From Vitis vinifera (taxonomy: Eukaryota > Streptophyta > Magnoliopsida > Vitales > Vitaceae), in contig NC_081823.1 of the NCBI RefSeq assembly GCF_030704535.1, positions 8,149,001 through 8,213,000 of the forward strand: 64,000 bases of DNA, read 5' to 3'. The notes beneath the pieces were generated by a model. That model was not told the origin of the DNA, did no database searches, and saw only the letters and a list, made by a program, of their open reading frames with translations. Both the position numbers and the translations under genes were made by a program. This document shows, piece after piece, positions 33,369 to 45,123 of this stretch (positions within the stretch are counted from its first letter, which is position 1; each line of letters starts with the position of its first letter).

Positions 33369-36300
33369 TCAGAGCTTGACCTCTACATCAACCCCAGCAG
33401 GAAGATCAAGCTGCATTAAAGAATCTATAGTTTGGGCAGTTGGGTATAGAATGTCGATTAGGCGCTGGTGGGTTCGGATCTCAAAATGGAACCTGGCATC
33501 CTTATGCACATGTGGTGATTTAAGTACACAAAAAATTTTCTTCTTGGTTGGTAATGGCACAGGACCCATGGTCTTTGCGTTGGTTGTTCTCGCAGCTTCC
33601 ATTATTTGCTTGCATGAGTCCTCTATCAGGGGGACCCAGTAAGACCTCAATTTAATTCTAATTTTCTGCTTCGGTGCCATCTGAGAACAAGAACAAAGCT
33701 TGAATTGAACCAGCGTGCTGCTTAAGTAAGGATTAGCAAAAGAGTTTAGTATGGTTAAGGATTCTAAGATTAGAAAAGGTTGGTAAAATTTTTTTACTTC
33801 CATATATCATGGTTGAAAATGATAATACTTAAATCTTTCAACCAAGGAATGAACATAAAGAAACATTTCTGGGTATCATCCTAGAAACTAGTCAAAAGAG
33901 GCAAAGATTCCTTCATTCCAATATATTATGTGTCTCTCTTTGTTGGGCGCTTCTCTATTAATATCTTTTCTTTTGGTCTGTCAAAAAGGAAAAAAAAAAA
34001 TTCTCATTCCACAACAATCAATCTTCATAAAAGCATGATATATGATATGTTAGACTCCACCCAAAAACCTTCCCCTAGCTCACCCACCTAGCTAAAATCT
34101 ATCAATTTTTTTTTTTTTTTGGGATAGGTAAATAACGATATATTAAAAGCGCTTGTAAAATGACACATCGGAGTACACACGAAGTATACTTAAAATCTAT
34201 CAAAATATTTTTTTAAAAAAAAATCCTTATAGGATATATGATATTTCATGTACTCTATCCAATTTCCCAATTTATTTCATGTCCTTACCATCCCAAGAAC
34301 TATGAGATTGAGGTTAGAGAAGATTCAAAGGGATTTTCTTTAGGGAGGAGGAGCCTTAGAGAACAAACCACACTTAATGAAGTGGTCGACTATTTGTAAG
34401 ACCAAGTCAAAACAAGGACTAGGCGTTTGATCCCTATCTCTTTGCTAAATAAAGTTCTTCGTTGCAAATGATGTTGGCATTATTCGTGTGAAAAGGAAAC
34501 ACTTTGGAAAAAGGTCATAAGGGCGAAATATAAGGAGAAAGAATGGGAGTGGTGGTCATGTGAGGTGAGGTGACTCTTATAGGCTCAGATCATGGAAAGC
34601 TATAAGAACGGAATGGGATCTCTCTAACACAGGAGTTTCCAAAATGCAATGCATGATGGGAGTAGTCTAGTAGAGTGAAATTTTGGAAAGATAAATAATA
34701 TAGTTAAATGTGATATTCTCATCCTTTTTTGCCATAACCAAATTGAAAAAGGCATAGGTAGCAAATTTATGGGAGCAAAAGGGGGAAAGAGAAGAGTGGA
34801 ATTTCTGTTTTGCAAGGAATCTAAATGACTGAGAGTTGGATATTGTGGAGTGTTTCTTGTTTAAACTCCAAAGATGGTCAATGAATAAGGAGAAGGACAA
34901 AGTAGTTTGAAAGGGGCGATTGAAAATGAAGGTTCCCTATCAAAGCCCTTTATTCTCTTTTGGAATCAGATTGTCTCATCCCTTTTCTATTAGAGATAAT
35001 TTGGAAGTCTTGGATTCCTTTTAAGGTGAGCTTTTTCACTTGGAAGGCTTATTAGGGTAAGGTGTTGACTTTGAACCAGCTCCAAAAAAGAGGTTGGTCG
35101 TTAGTCAATGGGTGTGATCGGTGCAAATAGGAGGCACAATCCATTCATCACATTCTTCTTCATTGTGCTATAGCTAGGATTTTATGGTAGTTGGTGTTCT
35201 CTGTATTCAGTATTCCTTGGGTTATTTCTACCTCAATTAGGAAGACTGTCCTTGGGTGGCATGGTTCTTTTGTGGGTAGAAGGTGAAAGAAGGTTTGGAT
35301 AGCCACTCCCTTACATATTTTTTGGACTTTTTGGAATGAGTGAAGTCGAATGTCAAATCAAAGACTCAAAAGCCCCTTAGCAATCTATCTTTGTGGATTA
35401 AAGTGTATATAGATGGAAGCACTATGTCTTAGTTTCATTTTGTAGATTGGTTGAGTTCTTGTTAATGGAGTGAGTAGTTTTTTGTTTTTCCCTCTTTTGT
35501 GTTTTGCCTCTTGGTGCCCATTATATACATTCCATGTACTCTCATGTGCTAGTTACGCTTTTAATACATTCTCTTATTTATCCAAAAAAAAAGAATCCTT
35601 ACAGGATTCTTCTTCAATGTGACCTAATAAGATGTGAACATCACACCTACTGGTAACTTGCATCCCAACAAATTTTATCATCTGCATACATTCACTTGAA
35701 TAGTTCTACCGACTCAGAAGGCTCAGGCACTTCCTTCTTCCAGTAAGCATGATTTGCTTACATTTCCATTTTTTTTTAACCAAATCTCAATTCTTCCTAT
35801 CTTTTTAAACTAACTGCATTCATTTCCATAGAGAAACCTTAACCAACTAACTTAAACATCAAGAATGTTTGGCAGATCATTTTAACAGCTCAAGCCAAAG
35901 TAACCAACTGCACATATCACCAATATGTTGTAAGCCATTTCAAATATATTCAATTTCATACTAAGTGGAAGTTGATGCTCTTCAAACTAACTTACAGTGA
36001 ACAGCTATAATTCCTTTAGCAATGAAAAAAAAAAAAAATCAAATCCAGGAATAAAAAACACACACACACAACAAAAACTTTCAAATGCCTGAAAAACTAA
36101 AAGGGTGCTTGCTCTAAAATTAAAATTATCATAAAAACTGCATTTAACAATGTATTCCCTTGGTGCAAAATTCATCCAACTCCAAATTCACAAGGAATTA
36201 CATATTAACAAAGAAAATGGAACACTAAGGACCTGTGTGGTTGCAAAATGAGAACTATTGTCTGCTTTCAGAAACATAAAAAATGAAACTAACACTAAAA

Positions 36301-37051
36301 TAAAGTTCATGAGACATTTTTAAAACTACTTTTGACAATATTTCCTATAGACAAGGGCCAAATATCCCTTTCCTTGAAAATGATGCAAATGCAAACATAT
36401 CCATTTTTTTTTTTTTTTCAAGTGAAAATGTTTCTGGAAAAAATCATTTTCATCTCTGCTACCAAACAAGCCCTAAAATTTCCATTCAACTCATCCTCTT
36501 AACAGGTCGCCCAGGAATTCTTTCCTCCTCCTACAATTTATCGGAAACCGAACAGAGCATTAGAATAAAGATAAATACCTTATCCGCATCCACACCCATA
36601 CTCAGCGCAGAAGCCCCAGGAGTTTCAGAACCCTCAACCTAAATCACCCAAATTACTTAAAAAATTTGAGAAAGACAAATGTAGACACACAAAGATTCCC
36701 CATTTTGGTCCCCAGGAAAGCCTCCACCAACATTAGAAATTCAGCTTCTTTTCCAGGAGTTTCTCGGGAACCAAACAGGCGGAAGAAAAAGCGAAGAAAG
36801 AAAAAACAAACCTCAATAGTTGCAGAATCTTCAAGGCCATCAGGGGTTTCTTGGGAACTCAAGAGCTCAGGAGCAGCAAAAACCCTGGAAGAAGAGAGAG
36901 AGGGTTTAAGGGTTTTGAGAGAGGAGAAGGAGGCATTCGAAAGGAGAGAGAGGGACGAAGGTCTGAGTTTGTGGGAAATGGAGGAATTGTATGTGGGAAG
37001 CATTGGAGGCAATCGTGCCGCAGAAGATGAAGTGATAGCCATCGTCGTCAT
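33369..37051 (-). CDS. RPS10: Plastid 30S ribosomal protein S10 (uS10c), nucleus-encoded, three exons
   Basis: Small-subunit protein of the chloroplast ribosome; bacterial S10 contacts the 3' domain of 16S rRNA. Exon 1 is 37051-36812, exon 2 36638-36579 and exon 3 33680-33369, all joined in phase 0 at GT-AG sites, giving 203 residues. Exon 1 (80 residues) is a Ser-rich, basic transit peptide ([24 protein letters not shown]). Exon 2 adds a 20-residue linker (VEG...MGVDADK). Exon 3 opens with [15 protein letters not shown] and holds the whole S10 domain, including the [24 protein letters not shown] and [12 protein letters not shown] stretches. Two in-frame ATGs (37051 and 37042) could start it. 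Intron 2 is 2,898 bp, enlarged by two LINE fragments. From memory, the Arabidopsis orthologue lies next to a serine acetyltransferase gene, as here. Confidence 0.93.
34106..34190 (-). mobile_element. Very short LINE 3' end with 13-bp target duplication
   Basis: On the minus strand it reads as a LINE-like tail (TTTTAATATATCGTTATTTACCTATCCC followed by A14), here seen as a T-run at 34107-34120. The direct repeat TAAAATCTATCAA flanks it at 34093-34105 and 34191-34203. The insertion is under 90 bp and lies in intron 2 of RPS10. Confidence 0.7.
34236..35593 (+). mobile_element. 5'-truncated LINE-1 type element in RPS10 intron 2
   Basis: The plus strand carries the end of a plant non-LTR retrotransposon ORF2 with many stops. 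Scraps include [24 protein letters not shown], then the zf-RVT region [36 protein letters not shown], and [10 protein letters not shown]. The matching plant LINE order is ETLWRKVI, P.K..FF.W.A...., L..RG......C..C, and HL..HC. A poly-A run (35583-35592) ends it. The direct repeat AATCCTTATAGGAT (34222-34235) recurs as AATCCTTACAGGAT (35594-35607), one mismatch in 14. Antisense to the host gene. Confidence 0.85.
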
Positions 37052-37200
37052 TGTGAGTGAACGAGTGAGCGTGGGATTCCTCTCAGAGGTTTATCCAAAA
37101 TGTCTTCTTAGATTGCCCTTTTGGGCTCGGCTCTTGGAGTTGGGTATTGTGGGCTGGGCTCATTCACCCAATAAAATCCAAAGAAATTGTTAGCCCCCAT
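37052..37200 (-). promoter_or_regulatory. RPS10 proximal promoter with three Site II (TGGGCT) motifs
   Basis: TGGGCT occurs at 37122-37127, 37150-37155 and 37155-37160 on the plus strand, 70-110 bases upstream of the ATG. Clusters of TGGGCC/T (Site II, bound by TCP factors) are common in promoters of plant ribosomal protein and organelle biogenesis genes. No clear TATA box is seen. Confidence 0.55.
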
Positions 37201-37559
37201 CCATTCAAAGTTGGCTACGGTTAAAAAAGTTATGATGTAAAGTCTAAAGCGACTTAGGTAGAAGTGTGAGAAAGAATGTGTGATGAAGTAAGGACTCATA
37301 GTTCAAGGTGTCTTCCAAAGAAAACCGAATACTATTGGGGTGCAGTAGTGTCTTAAGCCTAATAATGGGTCACTCAAGATGTTAGTAACATTGAATTTCA
37401 TAAAAGGTATAACTTAATTCACTTTTCATCAATTGGTTTTCAAATAAAATAGTCAAAATTCGATCCAAAAATTAATATCAGAGTCGACATCATATTAAGG
37501 AAATGATTATTGAAGTGCAACAATGTCTTTCTCGAGTTATATTATATTTTAGTTGTCTC

Positions 37560-38110
37560 TTTAATATTTCCTTCTTTCTAATAACTTAAAAATGTATGTA
37601 ACATTCTGTCCTCTTCTTGAGAAAACATTGTCCTCAAGGTTTGGGGGGAGGGAAATATGACTCATAGGTTTCTTTCAATCTTCCCAAGTCTTCAAGAAAA
37701 GAATGAGACTAATGAATAAGAATTTGGGTCTTGGCGTGGTTCGCATATTTGATAACACACAAAGCAAAAAATTTTGATTCATTCCAACATCATTAATAGA
37801 TGGCAGCTTAGGCTCTGTAGTGTTTTCCTAGCCGAGCTTTTCCTTTAAACAAGATACATGAAGAACATGGTGAACTTTGGAAGTAAAAGACAATTCTAAA
37901 TAAGCAGCTACTCCTTTTTTTCAAACCAACAAAACCGAAGAAAAGAATGGATTAACACTTGGATGAATGGTACTAGCTATCATTTTCCTTTTTCCAGAGC
38001 AAAGGATTAATAATAAGGTCTTAGATTAACTAAATGACTTTCAGCCTTCAAGGGAATCATAGGATCATGAAAATGATGTGGAGACAAGTCTTTTGACTCA
38101 ACAAAAAAAA
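37560..38110 (-). pseudogene. Gypsy retrotransposon scraps (RT, chromodomain and 3' end)
   Basis: On the minus strand: HHFHDPMIPLKAESHLVNLR followed by PYYNPLLWKKEK resembles the start of a Gypsy RT domain, then PFFSSVLLVWKKG. After a jump, HHVLHVSCLKEKLGK matches the F.VS.L..KLG of the Gypsy integrase C-terminus. GQCFLKKRTEC near 37620 resembles the FLKERGQNVT-like end of these polyproteins. It is multiply broken and internally deleted. Confidence 0.6.
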
Positions 38111-38277
38111 CATCTTCAAATTAGGACAAACACATGCCTAAATTCTAGGTTATGAGATGTACCCTCAAAATTGGAATACGAAGCTCCTAATTGATTAAAG
38201 TTTGTCTTGCATTATTGTAACAAATTTCTATTTTTAATTGATTAAAGTTTCATATAATGAGACTAAGGTGGTGTTTG

Positions 38278-38486
38278 TTTTTTGGCTGAATAGAAAAGAC
38301 CAAATATTTTAGCTTTTTCTATTCAGGTAAAAGTAACTTATTGACATCAATCAACATCATTAAGCTAAACTTATTGATAATAAGTTCACTTTAGCTATGT
38401 TGGATAGTATCAATAAGTTACTTTTAGCTGAATAGAAAAAGCCAAAATATTTAGCTTTTTCTATTAAGCCAAAAAACAAACACCAC
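38278..38486. mobile_element. Complete 209-bp MITE with CTAAG target duplication
   Basis: The ends GTGGTGTTTGTTTTTTGGCT and AAGCCAAAAAACAAACACCAC are perfect inverted repeats over about 20 bases. CTAAG flanks both sides (38273-38277 and 38487-38491). Subterminal GAATAGAAAAAGCCAAA words are also inverted. It is the cleanest copy of the family in the window. Confidence 0.88.
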
Positions 38487-38491
38487 CTAAG

Positions 38492-38612
38492 AGTTCTGTT
38501 TGGTGATTTTAGGAATTGTTTTTAATATTTTTAACACTTGAAAATATTTATCTTTCAAGTATTAGAAAAACTAAAAGCATTTACTAGAATCGCTGTGAAA
38601 CGCACTCTAAAG
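38492..38612. mobile_element. Short MITE of the GTTTGGTAGTGATTTT family
   Basis: Ends AGTTCTGTTTGGTGATTTTAG and CTAGAATCGCTGTGAAACGCAC are imperfect inverted repeats; the interior has a TCAAGTATTAG palindrome partner of CTTGAAAATA. It abuts the previous MITE. Related to the nested pair at 22.1-22.4 kb. Confidence 0.6.
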
Positions 38613-39639
38613 GTATAAAGTCACTAGACACCCAAAACCATGTCACAACCACCACGAGCTAGCTAATAAGTAAAAATCAATAAAAAGATATAATCCAGAA
38701 TTCTACCTTAATCAATCAAAATAGTAATAATTAATAAATCCCTTCATATCCATAGTTTGATAAGTGAGCAAACTTCAAAGTGAGTGGATTGAAATCAATA
38801 GTTTGGGAAATTAATCTTATTGTAACAGGCCTGAAAATTGTTGTTGCGATCAAAGTCCACCCTATGGTCATTGCTTTGAAAACTCTCGGTATGATATTGC
38901 TGATGAATAATTGATCTCAGTCGTCCATTCATGTAACTCCTTCAACATTTCAGTCTATTGTTTGATAGCTTTTGAATGTGAATCAAAGCTTTCACATAAT
39001 AGTTGGATAGCTTCTTCTACTCTGTCAGGCTTCTTGGATTTAAAGCAAAATCATTATTCTGATATCAAAAGATTTTGTTAATTATTGTTTTAAAACATTA
39101 TATATTAAAATAATGCTTATTTCAATTTTTTTATTATTTAAAATCCTTAAATAATTATACTTATTATATAATAATATTTATGAAAATAATATAATATTCT
39201 TAAAAATTATAAAATAATTAGATACACAAGTTTGAACATGTAGATAAACTAAATATTATTTTTCCTTAAAATATTATATATTATATATGTTGTATTTAAT
39301 CAAATTTAAAATATTAATAAATTTATATTTATCCTTATCATTTAAATTGATAACATCAAATATAAAGAATGAATTACTATTATTATTTAATCTTAACTTT
39401 TATAAATAATTTTAATCTTTGATAGTATATAAATTATATATTTATTATATCACCACTTCGACCACGGTTCAACCATAAATCCGATTGTTGAATTGTGAAC
39501 CGATAACTTTTCTGATTCAATGATCAGTCCAAAGAGAGAGAGAAACTCAATGAAGTGAAGACCTAAAATATGTCAAGTTTAAGTCAAGTAAACACCAAAG
39601 TTAATTCACCTTCGGCCAAGATTGTGTTCTTGTAAAAAA

Positions 39640-39975
39640 AAAAATTTATATATATCAAGAATAAATTTTTTGCTACCAAAGTTGAACTATTCATATGTCA
39701 AGGCTCAATTGTTCATATGTCAAGGAAGTTTGTTGCATATGAAATATGTCACCAAATATACATGCGAAGAACCTATATATATGATCTTGTACTCACATCA
39801 AATATGTAGAGATAAAAAACTATACATAGTGAGAAGAACTTATACATGATCTTATACTCTAATCAAATATATTAAAAATATATATATAGGTAAGTAGTTA
39901 AATATATCAAAAAAATCTTATAGTTATACATGATAAAAAGAAGTCATACATGATCATATAATCTCGCAATTGCTA
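39640..39975. repeat. Degenerate tandem repeat of about 66-100 bases
   Basis: Three diverged units share AGAAC.TATA.ATGATCTT.TACTC (near 39767, 39833 and 39942). Just left, TTCATATGTCAAGG occurs twice (39690 and 39712). No coding sense is apparent. Confidence 0.45.
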
Positions 39976-40597
39976 CTTGCACATGTCATCTCTACTCCAC
40001 GTGAGAAAAAGGTTGGCTAAATTAACTTTTTTTTTTTTAAATAATAATTATATTCCCTTTTCATTCTTTTGTAAGCCCTATTTTATTTTTATTTTAACCT
40101 TTTTTTTAAATGCAAAATGGAGGATAAGAGAGAGTTAGGATTTGGGTAATTAAACTTGAAGTTAAAAAATAATGGGTGAGGGATAATATTATATTTTTAT
40201 TTTTTAAAAAATAAAAATAAATTTATTTGTTCATATAAAAAATATATGCTTGGAGGACAATAAAAAAATATATGAGATTTGAAAATGCTATCTATTTTAA
40301 ATTTGTCGAAGAGTATGATATAACATATAGATTCATCATCTTTCTAAACTATCACTATGATCACGACTACCCATGGAATATAGGGTTGAACACCTAGGCA
40401 AAAACCCCCTGCAAGATACACACGGAAAAAAGGGTTTTTTTTTTTTTTTCTTTTTTCTTTTTTTCTTTTTGCTTTTTAATTTCGGGTAACTATCTTTTTT
40501 TAATCATCACATTTTTTTTTTATGACAACGAAATGTGTTTTGTATAAGATAGAAAACGTTAACAAAAATAAAAGTAGCATTTTTAAGAAAATTAAAA

Positions 40598-40985
40598 TAC
40601 CGTTAGATAACTATTTTTGAAAATAATTTTAAAAAATAGTTTTTAATAATAGTTTTTAAAAATTATTTTCTAACGTTTTGTAAAATAAAACTTTGTCGAG
40701 AACTTGAAATGTTTTTAACATATTTTTAATGTTTTTAAATATGTTTTAAAAATTATTTTTATGTTTAGAACTTTATTTTTAATAATTATACATATTTATA
40801 CAATTATTTTTTAAAATAGTTCTTAAAAAATAGCTAAAAATGTTATTTGAAAATATTTTATTTTTTGTTATTAAGAAAAAAATATAAAATAATTTTCTAA
40901 TTATCAAAAGTGTTTTCCAAATTTTTTGTTTTGAAAAATAGAAAATTATTGTCGAAAACAATTGTCTAATAGATCCTAATTATTT
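40598..40985 (+). mobile_element. MITE of about 385 bp (family with AATTGTCAAAC end), copy A
   Basis: The order of blocks is the same as in 51176-51548 and 57367-57745: A.TTTTT..AAATAGTTTTT, TTTTGTA.AATAAA, TTTTTAAT..TT.TACATATTT.TA.AATTATTTTTTAAAA, and GAAAACAATTGTC near the right end. All three copies have the same orientation. The ends are eroded in this copy. Confidence 0.6.
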
Positions 40986-40989
40986 TAAA

Positions 40990-42690
40990 TTTTTTTAAAA
41001 ATTACTTATATTCCAGTTTAATTATGATCATTTGAAAATAATTCTTCATATTCTATTTTTTGTTTTTTGTAAAATTATTTTATTATATTAATGATTGAAA
41101 AAAAAAGTATCAAAGTTAGGCTAACTTTTGTTATAACCGAAAGTTGTTCTCGAGAAAGATTTTCAAAGTTTGAGAGTTGAAAAATTAAACTTTTGATGAA
41201 TAACTATACTTTCTACATGTTAATAAAAATTCACTACCCCTTTTAAATAAAATATATCTATTTATATTTATAAAACCTTTTTTAGAATTACAAAAAGTTT
41301 TCTAATTTTAAAACATTTTAAAGATTCTTTTTAGAATCAAATATCAATTTAGAGATAATCACAAATTTTAAAATTACAAAAAAAAAAAAATTAGAATTAA
41401 AAATATAGTAGAAATCAAATTATGAAATAAAAAGTATTTTTTTCTTAATTTCTTGTATTAGTCATTTTAAAAGTTTTATCAATCTTAAATATATACTTAT
41501 CTTAAATTTTATAATTCTTAATAACCTGAATCTAAATTTGATAAAGTTCAAGTTGTTTTGAAACAAATAAAACTCAAAAAAGTGAGTTACATCCGATTAA
41601 TAAGAAATGAACAAAATTATCAACTAAATAAAATACCGTAACAATAATGATGAATGATAAGTCATTCTACAACTCTCTAATTCACTAACCTAATTGCATT
41701 AGGATGATCAAGTCCAATAAGCTGAAATCTTAATTTATATCCCGCTTCAAATTAATGGGTCATTTTAGAATTTTTAGGCTTTATTCCTTTCCCACAAGTA
41801 TCAAGAAAAAAATATTTAAAAAAATTATTTGCTTATGTTTATTTTTACAATGAAAAATATGAAAATTAGTGAAATTAGTTAAAAAAAATTATTTATTTTT
41901 ATATAAAAAAGAAAAATAAATAAATGAAATGAGTTTGAAGTATATACTATATAAAAATAATTTATTAACTATCAATTTACCTTTTATTTTTCTCTATTTA
42001 TTTCTTTTTTCTTTTTTCTTTTTATTTTCTTAATTACCTTAACATATAAAATAACTGAAAAAAAAGTAAGATGAACTTGAACTAACGTACAAAATCTAGT
42101 TAAATTACAAAACCAAATGACATTGAATCAAACTCATAAATTCTAAATCTCAACTAATATTCATGTTTTCATGTGGGGTAAGACGATGATTTGATTAGAA
42201 AGAAAAAATGATAATGAAAAATTCCCATTCTGTGTGATTTGGGTATGCCCCTAATTTATCGAGAATTCTATATATTTTCCAAGACAGAATCTTTCCTTGA
42301 ATCTATGTTGGTGGCGAGAAAATGGATTCGTGAAAGACCAACAGTTACTTGTTTCACCCACTACTTCTCATGTTCGAAAAAAAAAAAAAACACACCAATG
42401 GAAGGAGAGGGAAGGCCTAAATTAACTGGCATTGATTATGACAAAGATGGTCAGTTTCAGCTCAAGAAAAGCAAATAACTGTAGATTAACTTGAGAGTTT
42501 CTTAACTACTCATCAACAAACCACCTTCTCCATTATCAAAACCTCCACTCCCATTAAAACTGTTCTTTATCAGTTCTTAGATTTCATGCTTTCTCCACAA
42601 AACTCTCATGACTGACCTTTTCCCTCCTCCACATCTCTATATCTCTGTTCCTCTTCTTTACCTCAATCTCCTTCTGTTTTTTCTTCCACA
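40990..42690. other. AT-rich intergenic DNA, nothing recognised
   Basis: Long A/T-rich stretch with homopolymer runs. An open frame at 42239-42478 has no domain. The last 150 bases are CT-rich and belong to the pectinesterase promoter and leader. Confidence 0.35.
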
Positions 42691-42832
42691 CTCACTGTAT
42701 AAGTATGCTCATTTCTTCTTCTCACATGTACAGGCTTTGAAGCACCATTTCCTTCCTTTGTGTTCAACTCATCTGTTCAGAAAAATCTGAGACACCCAGA
42801 AGGGAAAATATTGAGTTTTGAGGGAGGAGCAT
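42691..42832 (+). promoter_or_regulatory. Pectinesterase promoter TATA and leader
   Basis: A TATAAG box at 42698-42703, within CACTGTATAAGTATG, lies 130 bases upstream of the ATG and follows a CT-rich tract (42610-42690). This is a normal plant arrangement for a start near 42730. Confidence 0.45.
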
Positions 42833-44368
42833 ATGGGGTTTTCTGGGTTCAGTGCAAGCCTTTGTGTTGTGGGTCTTATCTTAGTTCTTTCAGGTGGTGG
42901 TTGTGAAGGAAAGGCAAACGACAACCTGAGATTCATTACTTGGAGTGATTTCACAGCGCGGAGGGCTAGACCCTTGTTGACTGTGAAATGTCGGAATAAT
43001 ACAACCAAAGTTATCGTTGTGGACAAGAATGGAGGGGGTGATTCAGACACAATTCAAGGTGCAGTCGATATGGTTCCCGTGCAAAACAAACAGAGAGTGA
43101 AGATTCAGATTCGTCCTGGAATTTACAGGTCTGTAAATGAAAAGGTTGTGCTTCTTTTTGTGTTTCATTTCCTCAAGAAGGAGACGAAGAAAAAAAACAG
43201 TTTGTTTTTCAACCTTGCAGTTGTGTTTTGGGATCTAGAAACATGGGTGTGGAGGTAGTTATTTAACTGCATGGTCTCTCTTCATTTCTGTGCAGAGAAA
43301 AGGTGTATGTACCTGCATCCAAGCCATACATTTCATTCATTGGGAGCCAAATTCGGTCTGATGATGTGGTGATTACTTGGCACGACAAAGCATCAGATTT
43401 GGACTCCAATGGGTTTCGATTGGGAACAGTCAGAACAGCTTCTGTGACTGTAGAATCTGATTATTTCTGTGCAGCAGGGATCACCATTGAGGTTCCTTTG
43501 ATACAATGGCTAGTTTTCCAGTAAAGCCAAATACTACTTGAATGACCCTTTTTTTATATATATAACTGATATGTGAATACTGTACTGCTTGCAGAATTCA
43601 GTGGTTGCAAGGCCTGGAGTGCCTGGAATGCAAGCAGTGGCACTGAATATAAACGGTGATAAAGCCATGTTCTACAATGTCAGGCTCTTGGGAGCACAGG
43701 ACACCCTCATGGATCTGTCTGGAACACACTACTTTAACCAGTGTTACATCCAAGGAAGCATTGACTTTATCTTTGGTGGGGCAAGATCAATCTATCAGGT
43801 AAAGGGGTTGATCTTGATCATTTTGATAATAGAAATTACTGTTATTGCTTCAATCCAAATGTTGGGTATTTCTGTATGATTCTGATACTTGAAGTTGCTG
43901 TGTTGAACTAGGGATGTGTCATTGAATCAATAGCGACAACTTCAGGAGCAATTGCAGCTCATCGCATGGAATCACCTGACGATGGCACAGGATTCTCCTT
44001 TGTAAACTGCACAATCATTGGAACTGGAAAAATCTACCTGGGAAGAGCTTGGGGTAAATATTCAACAGCAGTTTACTCAAACAGCAGGATCGCTGATATG
44101 ATAACTCCTAGCGGATGGAGTGACTGGAACAAGCCAGAGAGGAGAAGGTATGGATATCAGAATCAATACAACTAAATTCTCAATGATTTTAACCAAGGTA
44201 TTGGAACTGTGCAAATGCAGGACTGCAATGTTTGCAGAATTCAACAACACGGGCAAGGGAGCAGATAGAAGTAGAAGGGTTAAATGGTCCAAGTCTCTCA
44301 GCCTGGAGGAAGCCATGCCTTTTGTGGATTTGAACTTCATAGCAGCAGAAAAATGGCTTAGACTATAG
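42833..44368 (+). CDS. QRT1-like pectinesterase (pectin methylesterase), five exons
   Basis: Removes methyl groups from cell-wall homogalacturonan. Exons 42833-43128, 43296-43491, 43595-43798, 43912-44147 and 44221-44368 join in consistent phase at GT-AG sites and give 359 residues. Residues 1-27 form a signal peptide ([15 protein letters not shown]), so the protein enters the apoplast. There is no PMEI-type inhibitor pro-region, so it is a type II enzyme. Family signatures are complete: GIYREKV, then QAVAL (Q177), AQDTL (oxyanion Gln199 and catalytic Asp200), DFIFG (nucleophile Asp221) and LGRAWG (Arg277, Trp279). The sequence is closest to what I recall of QUARTET1, which separates pollen tetrads, including [12 protein letters not shown] and the WLRL end. 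A paralogue with another role cannot be excluded. It is convergent with the BAH/Agenet gene, as its Arabidopsis counterpart is recalled to be adjacent to one. Confidence 0.92.
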
Positions 44369-45123
44369 AGATCTTGTCTCTAAAACTCCGTCTATTCCCC
44401 TATTGTTTCAATTTTTTTCTTTTCCATTATACACAAGGGGCAATTCATACCGTCTTACAGGCAAAAACATGCTTTGTTCAAGGAGTATTGGTGTAGCTCC
44501 TATAGGAATTAATATGTTCAAACTGAGCCTAATGGCTCTATGGTGAAATACGAAAGAGATAAACTTTATATTATGATAAATGGGTAATGATACATCAACC
44601 TGCTAGTTCTTTTCATGAGACAAACAGGAGAAATAATTTCTCCAAGGCTTGTACATGGATAAGGATGTTTTTATGCACTTTTGAAACACTTCAAATAACT
44701 ATCATGCAGCAAAATGGAACCAAAAGAGTGGTTGTAACACTTCAAATGACTATCAGAGTGTGTTCCAGAGGTCCAAGGAAAAAGGGAAGCAAAAGAGACT
44801 AATTCTAGCACTGTAGAATGTAATTTAAATTTGTTGGTACAAGGAAACAATCAAGAAGAACATTAGCCAGTCACTAAATGAAAGCCTTGAGTGAGATTTT
44901 TACTCATCAATGGGCTTCTAGGTAACATAACAACAGAAACATCACAAATAAAATTCTAAATGGCTTCTGTACACCTACAAAGTCCCCTAAGTCATATCAA
45001 AATGAAATAAACTCCCCTCCAGCGCCATCAACCAACTATTGCTATTTACAAAAATCCAAACCTCCAAAATATGAAGCTCCTTCCCAATATCAACCACCAC
45101 CACCACTTCCATAAGTTGTTGGG
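44369..45123. other. Convergent intergenic region (3' UTRs of two genes)
   Basis: It holds the 3' ends of the pectinesterase and the BAH/Agenet gene. An open frame at 44587-44802 has no domain. A CCACCACCAC run lies at 45095-45105. Confidence 0.4.

Noticed and set aside
42239-42478. Open frame of 79 codons upstream of the pectinesterase
   Set aside because: Lys-rich with no domain, and interrupted by an A-run; no support as a gene.
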